NCBI GenBank assembly: GCA_018649725.1
Contig: JABIHH010000031.1
Location: forward strand, 80,537-144,536
Length of the DNA stretch: 64,000 bases
Direction: 5' to 3'
Origin: Rhodospirillaceae bacterium
Lineage (GTDB): Bacteria > Pseudomonadota > Alphaproteobacteria > Rhodospirillales > UBA2165
Shown: positions 17,688-25,348 of the stretch, piece by piece
How the letters are laid out: each line of letters starts with the position of its first letter
Numbering within the stretch: position 1 is the first letter of the stretch
Position numbers and translations under genes: made by a program
The notes under the pieces: model-generated
What the model was told of the DNA's origin: nothing
Databases searched by the model: none
What the model saw: the letters and a program-made list of their open reading frames with translations, nothing else

Positions 17688-18545
17688 ATGCGCGTAATAT
17701 CTTATAGTCATAATGGCTCGGAAGGCCTGGGCGTCATGGTCGATGACAAAGGCTTTGTTGCTTTATCCAGTGCGGCTCCCGAATTGCCCACCACCATGAT
17801 GGGTCTTTTAAATACCGATGACTGGCAGGCAAAGGCGGCTGCGGCTGTCGAAGGCAAGTCGGCTGACCTCTCAATTGATGATGTTCAGCTCCTGCCGCTG
17901 GTTTCAGACACGCCGGTTATCTGGTGCGTTGGGGTGAACTATAAAGAACACCAAGACGAGACGGGCAGGGGCGCACAAGAAGAGCCGATGTTCTTCATCC
18001 GCACCAATCACGGCCTGATCGGTGCTTATGATCCGATTATCCGGCCAAATGTTTCAGATATGCTCGATTTCGAAGGTGAGCTTGCCGTTATTATCGGTAA
18101 AGGTGGCCGTCATATCTCCAAAGAGAAGGCGCATGAACATATTGCCGGCTATTCGATTTTCAATGATGGCACGATCCGCGACTGGCAGCGTCACACGATC
18201 CAGTTTTGCCCGGGTAAAAACTTCGAAGGCACCGGACCTTTCGGCCCTTGGATGATGACACCGGATGAGTTTGGTGATCCGTATGCTCAGGAATTAACGA
18301 CGCGCCTCAACGGTGAGACTGTCCAGCACACCAGCATCGCCGATATGGATCATAAGATCGATAAGCAGATCGAATATCTCTCAACCGTTCATACCCTGCG
18401 CCCCGGCGATGTGATCTCCACCGGTACACCAGGCGGTGTTGGTTCCCGCCGTGAACCCCCACTTTGGATGAAGCCCGGTGATACGGTTTCCGTTGAGGTT
18501 ACTGGTCTCGGTATTATTGAAAATAAGATCGAACAGGAAAGCTAG
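17688..18545 (+). CDS. Fumarylacetoacetate hydrolase family protein
   Basis: 285 residues. The FAH fold is shown by CVGVNYKEHQDETGRG (about residues 79-94), the metal ligands in DMLDFEGELAVIIGKGGRHI (two acidic residues of the ExE type) and GKNFEGTGPFGPWMMT, then VISTGTPGGVGSRREPP near the C-terminus. Members hydrolyse or decarboxylate 2-oxo acids in aromatic degradation, or act as oxaloacetate decarboxylase or hydratase. The preceding TPP enzyme and transporter are compatible with a small catabolic unit. I start at ATG 17688, preceded by AGAGGA; an upstream in-frame start 20 codons earlier has no ribosome site. Confidence 0.87.
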   Translation: MRVISYSHNGSEGLGVMVDDKGFVALSSAAPELPTTMMGLLNTDDWQAKAAAAVEGKSADLSIDDVQLLPLVSDTPVIWCVGVNYKEHQDETGRGAQEEPMFFIRTNHGLIGAYDPIIRPNVSDMLDFEGELAVIIGKGGRHISKEKAHEHIAGYSIFNDGTIRDWQRHTIQFCPGKNFEGTGPFGPWMMTPDEFGDPYAQELTTRLNGETVQHTSIADMDHKIDKQIEYLSTVHTLRPGDVISTGTPGGVGSRREPPLWMKPGDTVSVEVTGLGIIENKIEQES

Positions 18546-18557
18546 TTTCGGTTTTAA

Positions 18558-18658
18558 AGTACCCCCCACCCCAACCCTCCCCCTCAAGGGGGGAGGGGGT
18601 AGGATTCAATATCTTGCAACAGTAGCCCCTGAGGGGGAGGGTTGGGGTGGGGGGTACT
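18558..18658. repeat. Long GC-rich inverted repeat
   Basis: Two arms of 32 bases, 18558-18589 and 18627-18658, are reverse complements with one mismatch, separated by 37 bases. The arms are C-rich on the left and G-rich on the right and read AGTACCCCCCACCCC at the outer end. The element lies between the FAH-family gene and selA. It may work as a transcription terminator or be a mobile MITE/REP-like element. No coding sequence is seen. Confidence 0.9.
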
Positions 18659-18767
18659 CTAAAAAATCACCATAGAGTTACCAAACGGTATCTTGACGGG
18701 CTTGATTTAGGTCCATAGCTTAAGCCTCCCGTTATTACCCGTCATTAAATGAGGACCGTGTGTTCAT

Positions 18768-20180
18768 ATGTCTGACGCCCAAATATCTCTCCACGCATCT
18801 GTACCTTCGATAGACAGCATCTTGCGCTTGGACACAGCTGCGGTTTTAGTTGAGCAATATGGCCGGAGCCTGGTGACCGAAGGGGTGCGCCAAGTTATTG
18901 CTGATATTCGCAGTCAAATCACTGAGCTTGGTGAAAAGGCGCTACCACTCTTGGCAGAGAGCGCTGTGGTGGCCCAGGTGGCGCGCTATGTTGAAGATGC
19001 CAGCGCGCCGTCTTTGCGCGCCGTCTATAATCTTACCGGCACGGTTTTGCATACCAATCTCGGCCGCGCCGTCATGGCAAAGGAAGCCATCGACGCCATG
19101 GTCAAAGTCGCCACCGGAGCCTCAAATCTTGAATACGATATCGAGAGCGGCAAACGCGGTGACCGGGATAGTCATCTGGATGATCTACTCTGTAAGCTTA
19201 CCGGCGCAGAGGCCGCGACAGTGGTTAACAACAACGCGGCGGCTGTGTTGCTGGTCTTGAACACCTTGGGCCAACGCAAAGAAGTGCCGGTCTCCCGGGG
19301 CGAACTCATCGAGATCGGTGGGGCGTTTCGGATCCCGGACATTATGAAGCGTGCCGGCTGCAAGCTGGTTGAGATCGGCACCACCAATCGCACCCACCTT
19401 AAAGACTATGCCGAGGCGATCAGCGCCAAGACGGCATGTCTGATGAAAGTGCATACCAGCAATTACACGGTGCAGGGCTTTACCAAAGAGGTGACAGCGA
19501 AAGAGATGTCGGAGCTCGCGCGCTCCCGCAATCTGCCGGTCATTGAAGATCTCGGCAGCGGCACGCTAATCGATCTCTCAAAATTTGGCTTGCCGCATGA
19601 GCCCACGGCCCAAGAAGCCATCAATAGCGGCGTCGATGTTGTGACCTTCAGTGGCGATAAACTGTTGGGCGGCCCGCAAGCAGGCTTGATTGTCGGGCGC
19701 AAAGATCTCATCGCGAAGATTAAGAAAAACCCGATGAAGCGCGCCATGCGCTTGGATAAAGTCACAATCGCTGCCCTGACCGCAACGTTGCAGCTTTACC
19801 TCGACCCGGACACAGTAGCGATGCGGGTGCCGACCATCCGGCTGTTATCTCGCTCAAAGGAAGACATCCAAGCGGTTGCCGAGCACATAGCAGCACCGTT
19901 GCGACAGGCCTTGGGCGAAGACATTTATGTTAAGCAGATCAACTGTCAGAGTCAGATCGGCAGCGGTTCTTTGCCGGTGGAACGTCTCGACAGCATCGCA
20001 CTTTCGATCGCACCTCAGAAGGGCAAGCCCGGCGGCAAACTCAAGAAATATGCCGAAGCTTTTCGAGCATTGCCGACACCCGTTATTGGCCGCATTCAAG
20101 ATGATGCTTTTTTGTTGGATTTGCGCTGCCTTGAAGATGTTGGTGGCTTCTTGGCCCAGCTGGATGATCTGAAGCTATGA
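18768..20180 (+). CDS. selA: L-seryl-tRNA(Sec) selenium transferase SelA
   Basis: 470 residues, the usual SelA length. It contains AVYNLTGTVLHTNLGRA (about residues 84-100), ATGASNLEYDIESGKRGDR (about 115-133), the PLP-lysine motif FSGDKLLGGPQAGLIVGRK (about 293-311) and MKRAMRLDK. SelA converts Ser-tRNA(Sec) to Sec-tRNA(Sec) with selenophosphate, as a PLP enzyme in the cytoplasm. The stop overlaps the selB start by 4 bases (ATGA), which is strict operon coupling. selC is in the same window at about 36.95 kb; selD is not seen. Confidence 0.97.
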   Translation: MSDAQISLHASVPSIDSILRLDTAAVLVEQYGRSLVTEGVRQVIADIRSQITELGEKALPLLAESAVVAQVARYVEDASAPSLRAVYNLTGTVLHTNLGRAVMAKEAIDAMVKVATGASNLEYDIESGKRGDRDSHLDDLLCKLTGAEAATVVNNNAAAVLLVLNTLGQRKEVPVSRGELIEIGGAFRIPDIMKRAGCKLVEIGTTNRTHLKDYAEAISAKTACLMKVHTSNYTVQGFTKEVTAKEMSELARSRNLPVIEDLGSGTLIDLSKFGLPHEPTAQEAINSGVDVVTFSGDKLLGGPQAGLIVGRKDLIAKIKKNPMKRAMRLDKVTIAALTATLQLYLDPDTVAMRVPTIRLLSRSKEDIQAVAEHIAAPLRQALGEDIYVKQINCQSQIGSGSLPVERLDSIALSIAPQKGKPGGKLKKYAEAFRALPTPVIGRIQDDAFLLDLRCLEDVGGFLAQLDDLKL

Positions 20181-22102
20181 TTATTGCGACAGCCGGTCAC
20201 ATTGACCACGGCAAAACCTCCCTGGTTCAGGCGATCACCGGCGTCGATACCGACCGCTTGCCGGAAGAGAAAAAGCGCGGCATGTCGATCGATCTCGGCT
20301 TTGCCTATCAACCGATAGAAAACGGTAAGACGCTGGGCTTCGTTGATGTGCCGGGCCACGAAAAATTCATTCGCAACATGCTGGCTGGCGTTACCGGTAT
20401 TGATTACGCCATGCTGATCATTGCCGCTGATGACGGGCCGATGCCGCAAACTGTTGAGCATTTGGCGATCCTTGATCTGCTAGGTGTCTCCGAGGGCATT
20501 GTCGCGCTGACCAAGATTGACCGGGTCGATGCCGAGAGATTGAAAGTGGTCGAAGAAGAGATCAGCCAAGCTTTGGCGGGCACCTGCTTGGAAGGTGCTG
20601 ACATTCTACCGGTCTCGGCCATCACCGGCGACGGCGTCCAGGACGTGCGTGACCATTTGGAAGCCATGTCGGAACTGTTGGGTGACCGCACTGTAGAAGG
20701 CAATTTCCGGCTCGCCATTGATCGCTGCTTTACTGTGCCGGGCGCGGGGCTTGTCGTTACCGGCGGGGTGTTCTCTGGCCAGGTAACCGTCGGTGATCAG
20801 CTTATCTTGTCACCGCAAGGCACCCGGGTGCGCGTCCGCGGCATTCATGCGCAAAACAAAGAATCTGAGACCGGTGTGGTCGGCCAACGCTGCGCGGTTA
20901 ACATTACCGGCGGTGATCTCAACAAAGCAGATGTCCATCGAGGCGGCTGGTTGCTCGCCGAGGAAGTCCATGATCCGGTGCCGCGTTTCGATGCGCGTAT
21001 CCGAGTGCTGCCTAGCGAAAGCCGGCCGCTCAAACATTGGACGCCGGTCCATGTCCATTTAGGCGCCGCGGAAGTGCCGGGCCGGATCGCTGTCTTAGAA
21101 GGTAAGTCGATTGAGCCGGGCGAGAGCGGTTTGGTGCAAGTTGTGCTGGATCGCCGCATTGGCGCGCTTCGGGGGGATGGCTTTATCATTCGCGATCAAC
21201 CGGCGCAGCATACCATTGCAGGTGGCCGCATTCTGGATCCCTTTGGACCGGCCCGGGGACGTGCTAAGCCTGAACGCATCGCCTTTCTGGAAGCGATGTC
21301 TGCCGATGAGGCAGAGGACGCATTGGCGCAGTTATTGGAACAATCGCCCATCGGTGTCGATCTTATTCATTTTGCCACCGCGTGGAATTTAACACCAGAT
21401 GATCAAGCTGCCCTTTGGGACATTGTTGAGATGATCAAAGTCGGTGCGGAGGCCAAAGCGGTGGGACTGTCACCTGCGCATTTCGACGCCATCGGCTCGA
21501 CCACCATCACCGTGATGCAGGACTGGCACGGTAAAAATCCAGATAAGCCGGGCCCCGGTGTTGATGCGCTTCGCCGCATGCTGCCAAATCGTGTGCCCTT
21601 ACCGGTGTTTGAAGGCGTGCTGGAAAGCCTGGTCACGGATAAAAAAATCATCCATCTCGGTGCCAGCTATTGCCTGCCGGGATTCGAGCCCAAACTTGCT
21701 GGCAAAGATGATGCCATGTGGAAGCGGGTCCTGCCGATTTTGGAAAACGGCTACACCAAGCCGCCCGTGGTTCATGCGCTTTCGGAAGAGCTTTCGCTTG
21801 ATCCCCGCACACTCGAGAAATTTCTCATTCAATCAGCTAAGCTTGGTTTGGTTTGCCAGGTTGCGAAAAACAGATTTTTGTTACCGGAAGCGGTCCTGGA
21901 GCTAGGTGATATGGTTGAGGCGCTCGGTGCGAATGAGCGGGAGTTTGGTGTGAAAGAGTTTCGCGACCGCAGCGGCATTGGCCGCAATCTGGCGATTGAG
22001 ATTTTGGAGTTTTTCGATAAATCCGGCTTTACCTGGCGCAGCGGCGATGTCCGTAAAGTCCTCAAACCTGTCGCAGAGGTTTTTGGCGCACTGGCCGAGT
22101 AA
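20177..22102 (+). CDS. selB: Selenocysteine-specific elongation factor SelB
   Basis: 641 residues. The GTPase domain shows GHIDHGKTSLVQAITGVDTD (P-loop, about residues 7-26), the switch II motif DVPGHEKFIRNMLAG and TKID. SelB-type EF-Tu domains II/III follow (VPGAGLVVTGGVFSG, GRIAVLEGKSIEPGESG), and then winged-helix domains that bind the SECIS hairpin (for example LILENGYTKPP and a C-terminal IGRNLAIEILEFFDKSGFT). SelB delivers Sec-tRNA to in-frame UGA codons. It overlaps selA by 4 bases. Confidence 0.97.
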   Translation: MIIATAGHIDHGKTSLVQAITGVDTDRLPEEKKRGMSIDLGFAYQPIENGKTLGFVDVPGHEKFIRNMLAGVTGIDYAMLIIAADDGPMPQTVEHLAILDLLGVSEGIVALTKIDRVDAERLKVVEEEISQALAGTCLEGADILPVSAITGDGVQDVRDHLEAMSELLGDRTVEGNFRLAIDRCFTVPGAGLVVTGGVFSGQVTVGDQLILSPQGTRVRVRGIHAQNKESETGVVGQRCAVNITGGDLNKADVHRGGWLLAEEVHDPVPRFDARIRVLPSESRPLKHWTPVHVHLGAAEVPGRIAVLEGKSIEPGESGLVQVVLDRRIGALRGDGFIIRDQPAQHTIAGGRILDPFGPARGRAKPERIAFLEAMSADEAEDALAQLLEQSPIGVDLIHFATAWNLTPDDQAALWDIVEMIKVGAEAKAVGLSPAHFDAIGSTTITVMQDWHGKNPDKPGPGVDALRRMLPNRVPLPVFEGVLESLVTDKKIIHLGASYCLPGFEPKLAGKDDAMWKRVLPILENGYTKPPVVHALSEELSLDPRTLEKFLIQSAKLGLVCQVAKNRFLLPEAVLELGDMVEALGANEREFGVKEFRDRSGIGRNLAIEILEFFDKSGFTWRSGDVRKVLKPVAEVFGALAE

Positions 22103-22123
22103 CCCTTTGAAAGGGGACGTATC

Positions 22124-22465
22124 ATGACAGCTTTAACAACAGCCCTGATCTATGTCGGCGCGGCCCTCGCCGAAATCGCTGGTAGCTTCGCTTTTTAGGT
22201 CTGGCTACGGCAGGATAAATCCGCCCTCTGGCTCATCCCCGGCATCATCTCTCTCATCATCTTTGCAGCGCTGCTCACCCGCATCGATACCGCCTTTGCC
22301 GGGCGCGCCTATGCGGCGTATGGCGGCGTTTATATCGTCTCATCTCTCATGTGGCTCTGGCGTATCGAAGGCCTCCGCCCCGATCGCTGGGACATGATAG
22401 GCGGTGCGATTTGTCTCATTGGTGCGGCAGTTATTCTCTTTGGGCCAAGGGGTGCGGTTGCTTAA
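22124..22465 (+). pseudogene. YnfA/UPF0060-family membrane protein with in-frame amber
   Basis: From ATG 22124 the frame encodes a complete 113-codon YnfA-like small four-helix membrane protein. Recognisable pieces are ALAEIAGSFAF, the [19 protein letters not shown] segment and a C-terminal [15 protein letters not shown]. Codon 25 (22196-22198) is TAG where relatives normally have Trp (CFxFWxWLR-type motif), so one G-to-A change could have broken it. AAAGGGGA lies just upstream of the ATG, and the gene follows selB by 21 bases. There is no good restart codon until well inside the protein. It is probably a recent pseudogene; suppression of the stop or a sequencing error are the alternatives. 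Confidence 0.85.
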
Positions 22466-22479
22466 AAAAAGTATTCGTC

Positions 22480-22502
22480 ATACCCGGACTTGATCCGGGT
22501 AT
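22480..22502. repeat. Short palindrome, ATACCCGGA type (copy A)
   Basis: Perfect 9-base arms ATACCCGGA and TCCGGGTAT with a 5-base loop, just after the broken ynfA gene. A near-identical copy lies at 23684-23706. It is a REP-like intergenic element, possibly also able to terminate transcription. Confidence 0.85.
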
Positions 22503-22535
22503 CCATCTTAACAACTCTTATCCACGGTAGAATAA

Positions 22536-22684
22536 AACACCACAGAGGACACAGAGATCACAGAGAAAGTTGGTGCTATACGGAAACCCAGTGTTTACCG
22601 TACCCCTGAAAATGTCTGCTCTAACCACGAAAGTAGACAAAATCTAAATTGAATCAAAGAGTCCGCCAATGACCCATAGCGGAC
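22536..22684. repeat. Intergenic repeat-like stretch
   Basis: The stretch contains an ACCACAGAGGACACAGAG-type repeat-like string (about 22539-22566), an imperfect hairpin with TACGG/CCGTA ends (about 22576-22601) and a GTCCGC...GCGGAC stem at 22661-22684. No gene is visible. Strings of this kind are dispersed between genes in many bacterial genomes; this is from memory and was not searched. Confidence 0.5.
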
Positions 22685-22707
22685 ATAGTCAAAATTATGC
22701 AAAAGGG

Positions 22708-23304
22708 TCATCTTGAGATGTTTTGAATTGATATTACTATCGCTACAACGATTAATCCGACACCCATAAAAATATTGAATAGGCGGAGACGAGCCGGTGT
22801 TTGGAAAATCTTGAATGCTTTTTCACCGACAAATGCCCAGCTTCCAATGCTGACGTAGCAGATCGTAAAATAGAGGCCAGAAAACAAAAAAAGCGTTGAG
22901 TAAGAGTCAGCCGCATTAAATGCAACAATTCCGGCAAGGCATGCTGCCCACGCCTTCGGATTTAACCATTGCAGCAAAAACCCCTGCAAGAACGTTGGTG
23001 CTGCATCATCTATAAGTTCGATTTGAGAACTCGATGTGGCAATTTTGTATCCCATAAAAAAGATAATTGCTGCGCCTACGTAATTCGTGCCATTGAGTAG
23101 AGGTGAAAATCGAACAGCGAGTTCGCCCAATCCCAGACCTACTAACATCAGCAACAGTGTAAACCCGATTGTCGCACCCGATACGAATGGAATTGCTTCT
23201 CTCAGGCCACGATTCACTCCTATTGCCAAGGTTATCAGATTGACCGGGCCTGGAGACACGGACATCGCTAAGGAAAATGCACACATAGCAATTATTGAGG
23301 ACAT
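22708..23304 (-). CDS. LysE/RhtB-family exporter
   Basis: 198 residues, six hydrophobic helices. The N-terminal SMSVSPGPVNLITLAIGVNRGLR (about residues 13-34) is the LysE/RhtB signature, followed by GATIGFTLLLMLVGLGLGELAV and LLQWLNPKAWAACLAGIVAF. The family exports amino acids or related compounds through the inner membrane. I start at ATG 23304, where AGGTGAT lies 4 bases upstream; a longer frame upstream would run through the operator region. It is divergent from a truncated TetR gene, with palindromic operator-like sites between, so it was probably TetR-controlled. Confidence 0.87.
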   Translation of the reverse strand: MSSIIAMCAFSLAMSVSPGPVNLITLAIGVNRGLREAIPFVSGATIGFTLLLMLVGLGLGELAVRFSPLLNGTNYVGAAIIFFMGYKIATSSSQIELIDDAAPTFLQGFLLQWLNPKAWAACLAGIVAFNAADSYSTLFLFSGLYFTICYVSIGSWAFVGEKAFKIFQTPARLRLFNIFMGVGLIVVAIVISIQNISR

Positions 23305-23330
23305 GTTATCACCTGTATTAAAATCAACTA

Positions 23331-23392
23331 AACTTGACACTGTGTCTAGTGACGGCGAACTAATTGCATGATACTTTACACCGTGTCAAGTT
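23331..23392. promoter_or_regulatory. Inverted operator-like sites between lysE and tetR remnant
   Basis: AACTTGACAC (23331-23340) and GTGTCAAGTT (23383-23392) are exact 10-base inverted copies. Each carries a TTGACA -35-like hexamer, pointing in opposite directions, and the left one is part of the perfect palindrome GACACTGTGTC (23336-23346). This arrangement fits binding of a TetR-type dimer over two divergent promoters. The -10 boxes are not clear. Confidence 0.6.
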
Positions 23393-23394
23393 AA

Positions 23395-23631
23395 AACATT
23401 AAAACACGAGCTCGAATTCTAGATGCAGCCCGGAAGCAGCTTGAGGCATGTAAGGGTGGCGAGGTCAGAATGACCGATATTGTCAAAACTGCCGGGATTA
23501 GTCGCCAGGCAGTTTATCTGCACTTCCCTACTCGGGCCGAATTGCTTATCGCAACAGCCCAGCATTTGGATGAGATTGAAAATGTTGATGCCAGGCTAGA
23601 GCCCCGTCGAACAGCGGCCAAAATAATTTGA
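23395..23631 (+). pseudogene. Truncated TetR-family regulator
   Basis: The frame encodes about 78 residues and reads ARILDAARKQLEACKGGEVRMTDIVKTAGISRQAVYLHFPTRAELL in pieces, which is the TetR helix-turn-helix domain (the recognition helix is around ISRQAVYLHF). It stops at TGA 23629-23631, so the ligand-binding and dimerisation domain (normally about 120 more residues) is missing. There is no ATG, GTG or TTG before the HTH; only ATT 23398 would serve as a start. The truncation point is about 50 bases before a palindromic repeat. It is probably a decayed repressor of the divergent lysE. Confidence 0.75.
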
Positions 23632-23683
23632 TAGGCCCGCGCATGACGGTGTGGTTTTGTATAGATATAAAATAAATTTCGTC

Positions 23684-23748
23684 ATACCCAGACTCTATCC
23701 GGGTATCCACCTTTGTTTGCTCTAAATTCCGGCCTTCGCCAGAATGAC
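23684..23748. repeat. Composite palindromic repeat (copy B plus partial element)
   Basis: Bases 23684-23706 repeat the 22480-22502 palindrome with one arm mismatch. Bases about 23725-23748 resemble half of the 30346-30418 palindrome (CGCCAGAATGACG string). The element sits between the tetR remnant and the end of the molybdoenzyme operon. Confidence 0.75.
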
Positions 23749-23752
23749 GAAG

Positions 23753-25348
23753 CTAGACTTTCAACGGCGCTGCGTACTTCCCTGATCCCCGCTGAGGCAT
23801 CTTGCCCATGGCGAAGCTTTGCATATGGCACGCCCGGGTAATGACGACAGCTTTCCAGAGCACACCACCGGCAATGGTCAGGAAGCCGGCGATGTCGGCG
23901 ACCCAGATGGGGGCATTGTCGTTGAGGAACAATGTGCCGAACAATACCAAAGGCAGGACGTGTCCAATGACGTGCAGCTTCGGCGTAATCAAATTTAAGA
24001 TACGGCGATCGATTGGGCCAATCCCCCAGGCTTTGGCATTGTCGTTATAACGCCGCCAGAGATAAGCGTTCAGCACGATAAGGAAAATGGCAAGTGGTGG
24101 GATCGGTAGGGTATCGGGAAGCTGATCGCCCCATTTGGAGAAAATTATGGTCAACAGCGCGATGCCTTCCAAGAGGCCAGTGGCAACCAGCATTATTGGC
24201 ATTTGAGCGACGCGCCAGGACGGAATGCCTTTACCGGCATGGAGAATGCGGCCCTGGCAATAGAGGAACAGCGCCGCGCCCAAGGCGGTGGTGGCGTGAA
24301 AAAGCGGGCTCGGCTGCAATATATCTGCAGCGACCGAGAGATAGAACAAGCCAACCGCATATATTTCCCGCGACATCCAGGACGTATGAGGGCGCAGGAT
24401 GGCAAAGGGCGCCCGCAGCTTGCGACCGATCTTGAGCCAGACAAAAAACAAGCCGACAGCCAAAATGACACCGGCGCCGATATTGATGTTGATCAGGGCG
24501 TGGGAGTCAAAGGTGACAAAGAAGCTCAACAGATACGCCATCACGACCGTACCGGAGCCAATGCCGCCCATGATGAAGTTCATCGCGGCCCGCATATCCC
24601 AAAAGAGCTGCCGCTTTCCAACCAAAGCATGTTCGAGATCGAGCATTTCCTCATCGTCGTGTTCATCATCGGTCGTCGTGCGGGCAGGGACAGCAGGGGT
24701 TTCGATTAAATATTTAATCTGCGGATCATTACCGAGCTCTTCGTGCATCTGAAAGAAGTCGCGGGACGCGGTCAATTTAGAGACTTGGCTATCCGGATCA
24801 TTAAAATCACCGAACTTGATGGCTTGAGAAATACAAGACGATGCACAAGCCGGTGTGGCGAGCGGATCATCACCTGGCCGTAAGCCAGCCTCTAAGCCGT
24901 CATCGACGCGGTCGATACAGAAGGTGCATTTTTGTGCAACGCCGACACGCTCGTCATGGGCGACATAAGCTTCTTGCGCAGTCTCGACACCAAAATACCA
25001 CGGCTTGTCATGGACGATGGTGCGCGCCTGATAAGGGCAGGCGACGGCACATGACGCACAGCCAATGCAGAGATCATAATCCATGGTGACGAGACCATCT
25101 TCGCGCTGCTTGGTCGCACCTGTCGGGCAAACCGGGACGCAGGACGGCTCGGCACAATGCTGGCAGCCGACGACCATAAACACACGCTCGACATCAGGAT
25201 ACTTACCGGTCTCAACGTCCAAGACTTTGCGCCATTGCACGCCGGGCACCGTATCATTGGCATGTTTGCAGGCCACCGTGCAGGTTTGGCAGCCGACACA
25301 GCGGTTTACGTCGATGGTCATGCCCCATCGTTTGTTTATCTCATTCAT
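23753..25348 (-). CDS. Fe-S/NrfD fusion subunit of molybdoenzyme (DmsB-DmsC-like)
   Basis: 531 residues, two usually separate subunits in one chain. Residues 1-230 form a four-cluster ferredoxin: C17xxC20xxC23xxxC27, then GCQHCAEPSCVPVCPTGA, CIGCASCAVACPYQA, and a KCTFCIDR plus CASSCISQA group. A linker with DDEHDDEEM follows, and then from about residue 255 eight hydrophobic helices of the NrfD/DmsC quinone-interacting type. It should carry electrons between the catalytic subunit and the quinone pool. The start overlaps the stop of the upstream catalytic gene (ATGA). No signal peptide is seen, so the Fe-S part is probably cytoplasmic. Confidence 0.88.
   Translation of the reverse strand: MNEINKRWGMTIDVNRCVGCQTCTVACKHANDTVPGVQWRKVLDVETGKYPDVERVFMVVGCQHCAEPSCVPVCPTGATKQREDGLVTMDYDLCIGCASCAVACPYQARTIVHDKPWYFGVETAQEAYVAHDERVGVAQKCTFCIDRVDDGLEAGLRPGDDPLATPACASSCISQAIKFGDFNDPDSQVSKLTASRDFFQMHEELGNDPQIKYLIETPAVPARTTTDDEHDDEEMLDLEHALVGKRQLFWDMRAAMNFIMGGIGSGTVVMAYLLSFFVTFDSHALININIGAGVILAVGLFFVWLKIGRKLRAPFAILRPHTSWMSREIYAVGLFYLSVAADILQPSPLFHATTALGAALFLYCQGRILHAGKGIPSWRVAQMPIMLVATGLLEGIALLTIIFSKWGDQLPDTLPIPPLAIFLIVLNAYLWRRYNDNAKAWGIGPIDRRILNLITPKLHVIGHVLPLVLFGTLFLNDNAPIWVADIAGFLTIAGGVLWKAVVITRACHMQSFAMGKMPQRGSGKYAAPLKV

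Noticed and set aside
22152..22397. 81-codon plus-strand ORF in another frame of the ynfA segment
   Set aside because: The frame with the amber stop encodes a recognisable membrane protein; this one encodes Ser/Pro-rich sequence with no family.
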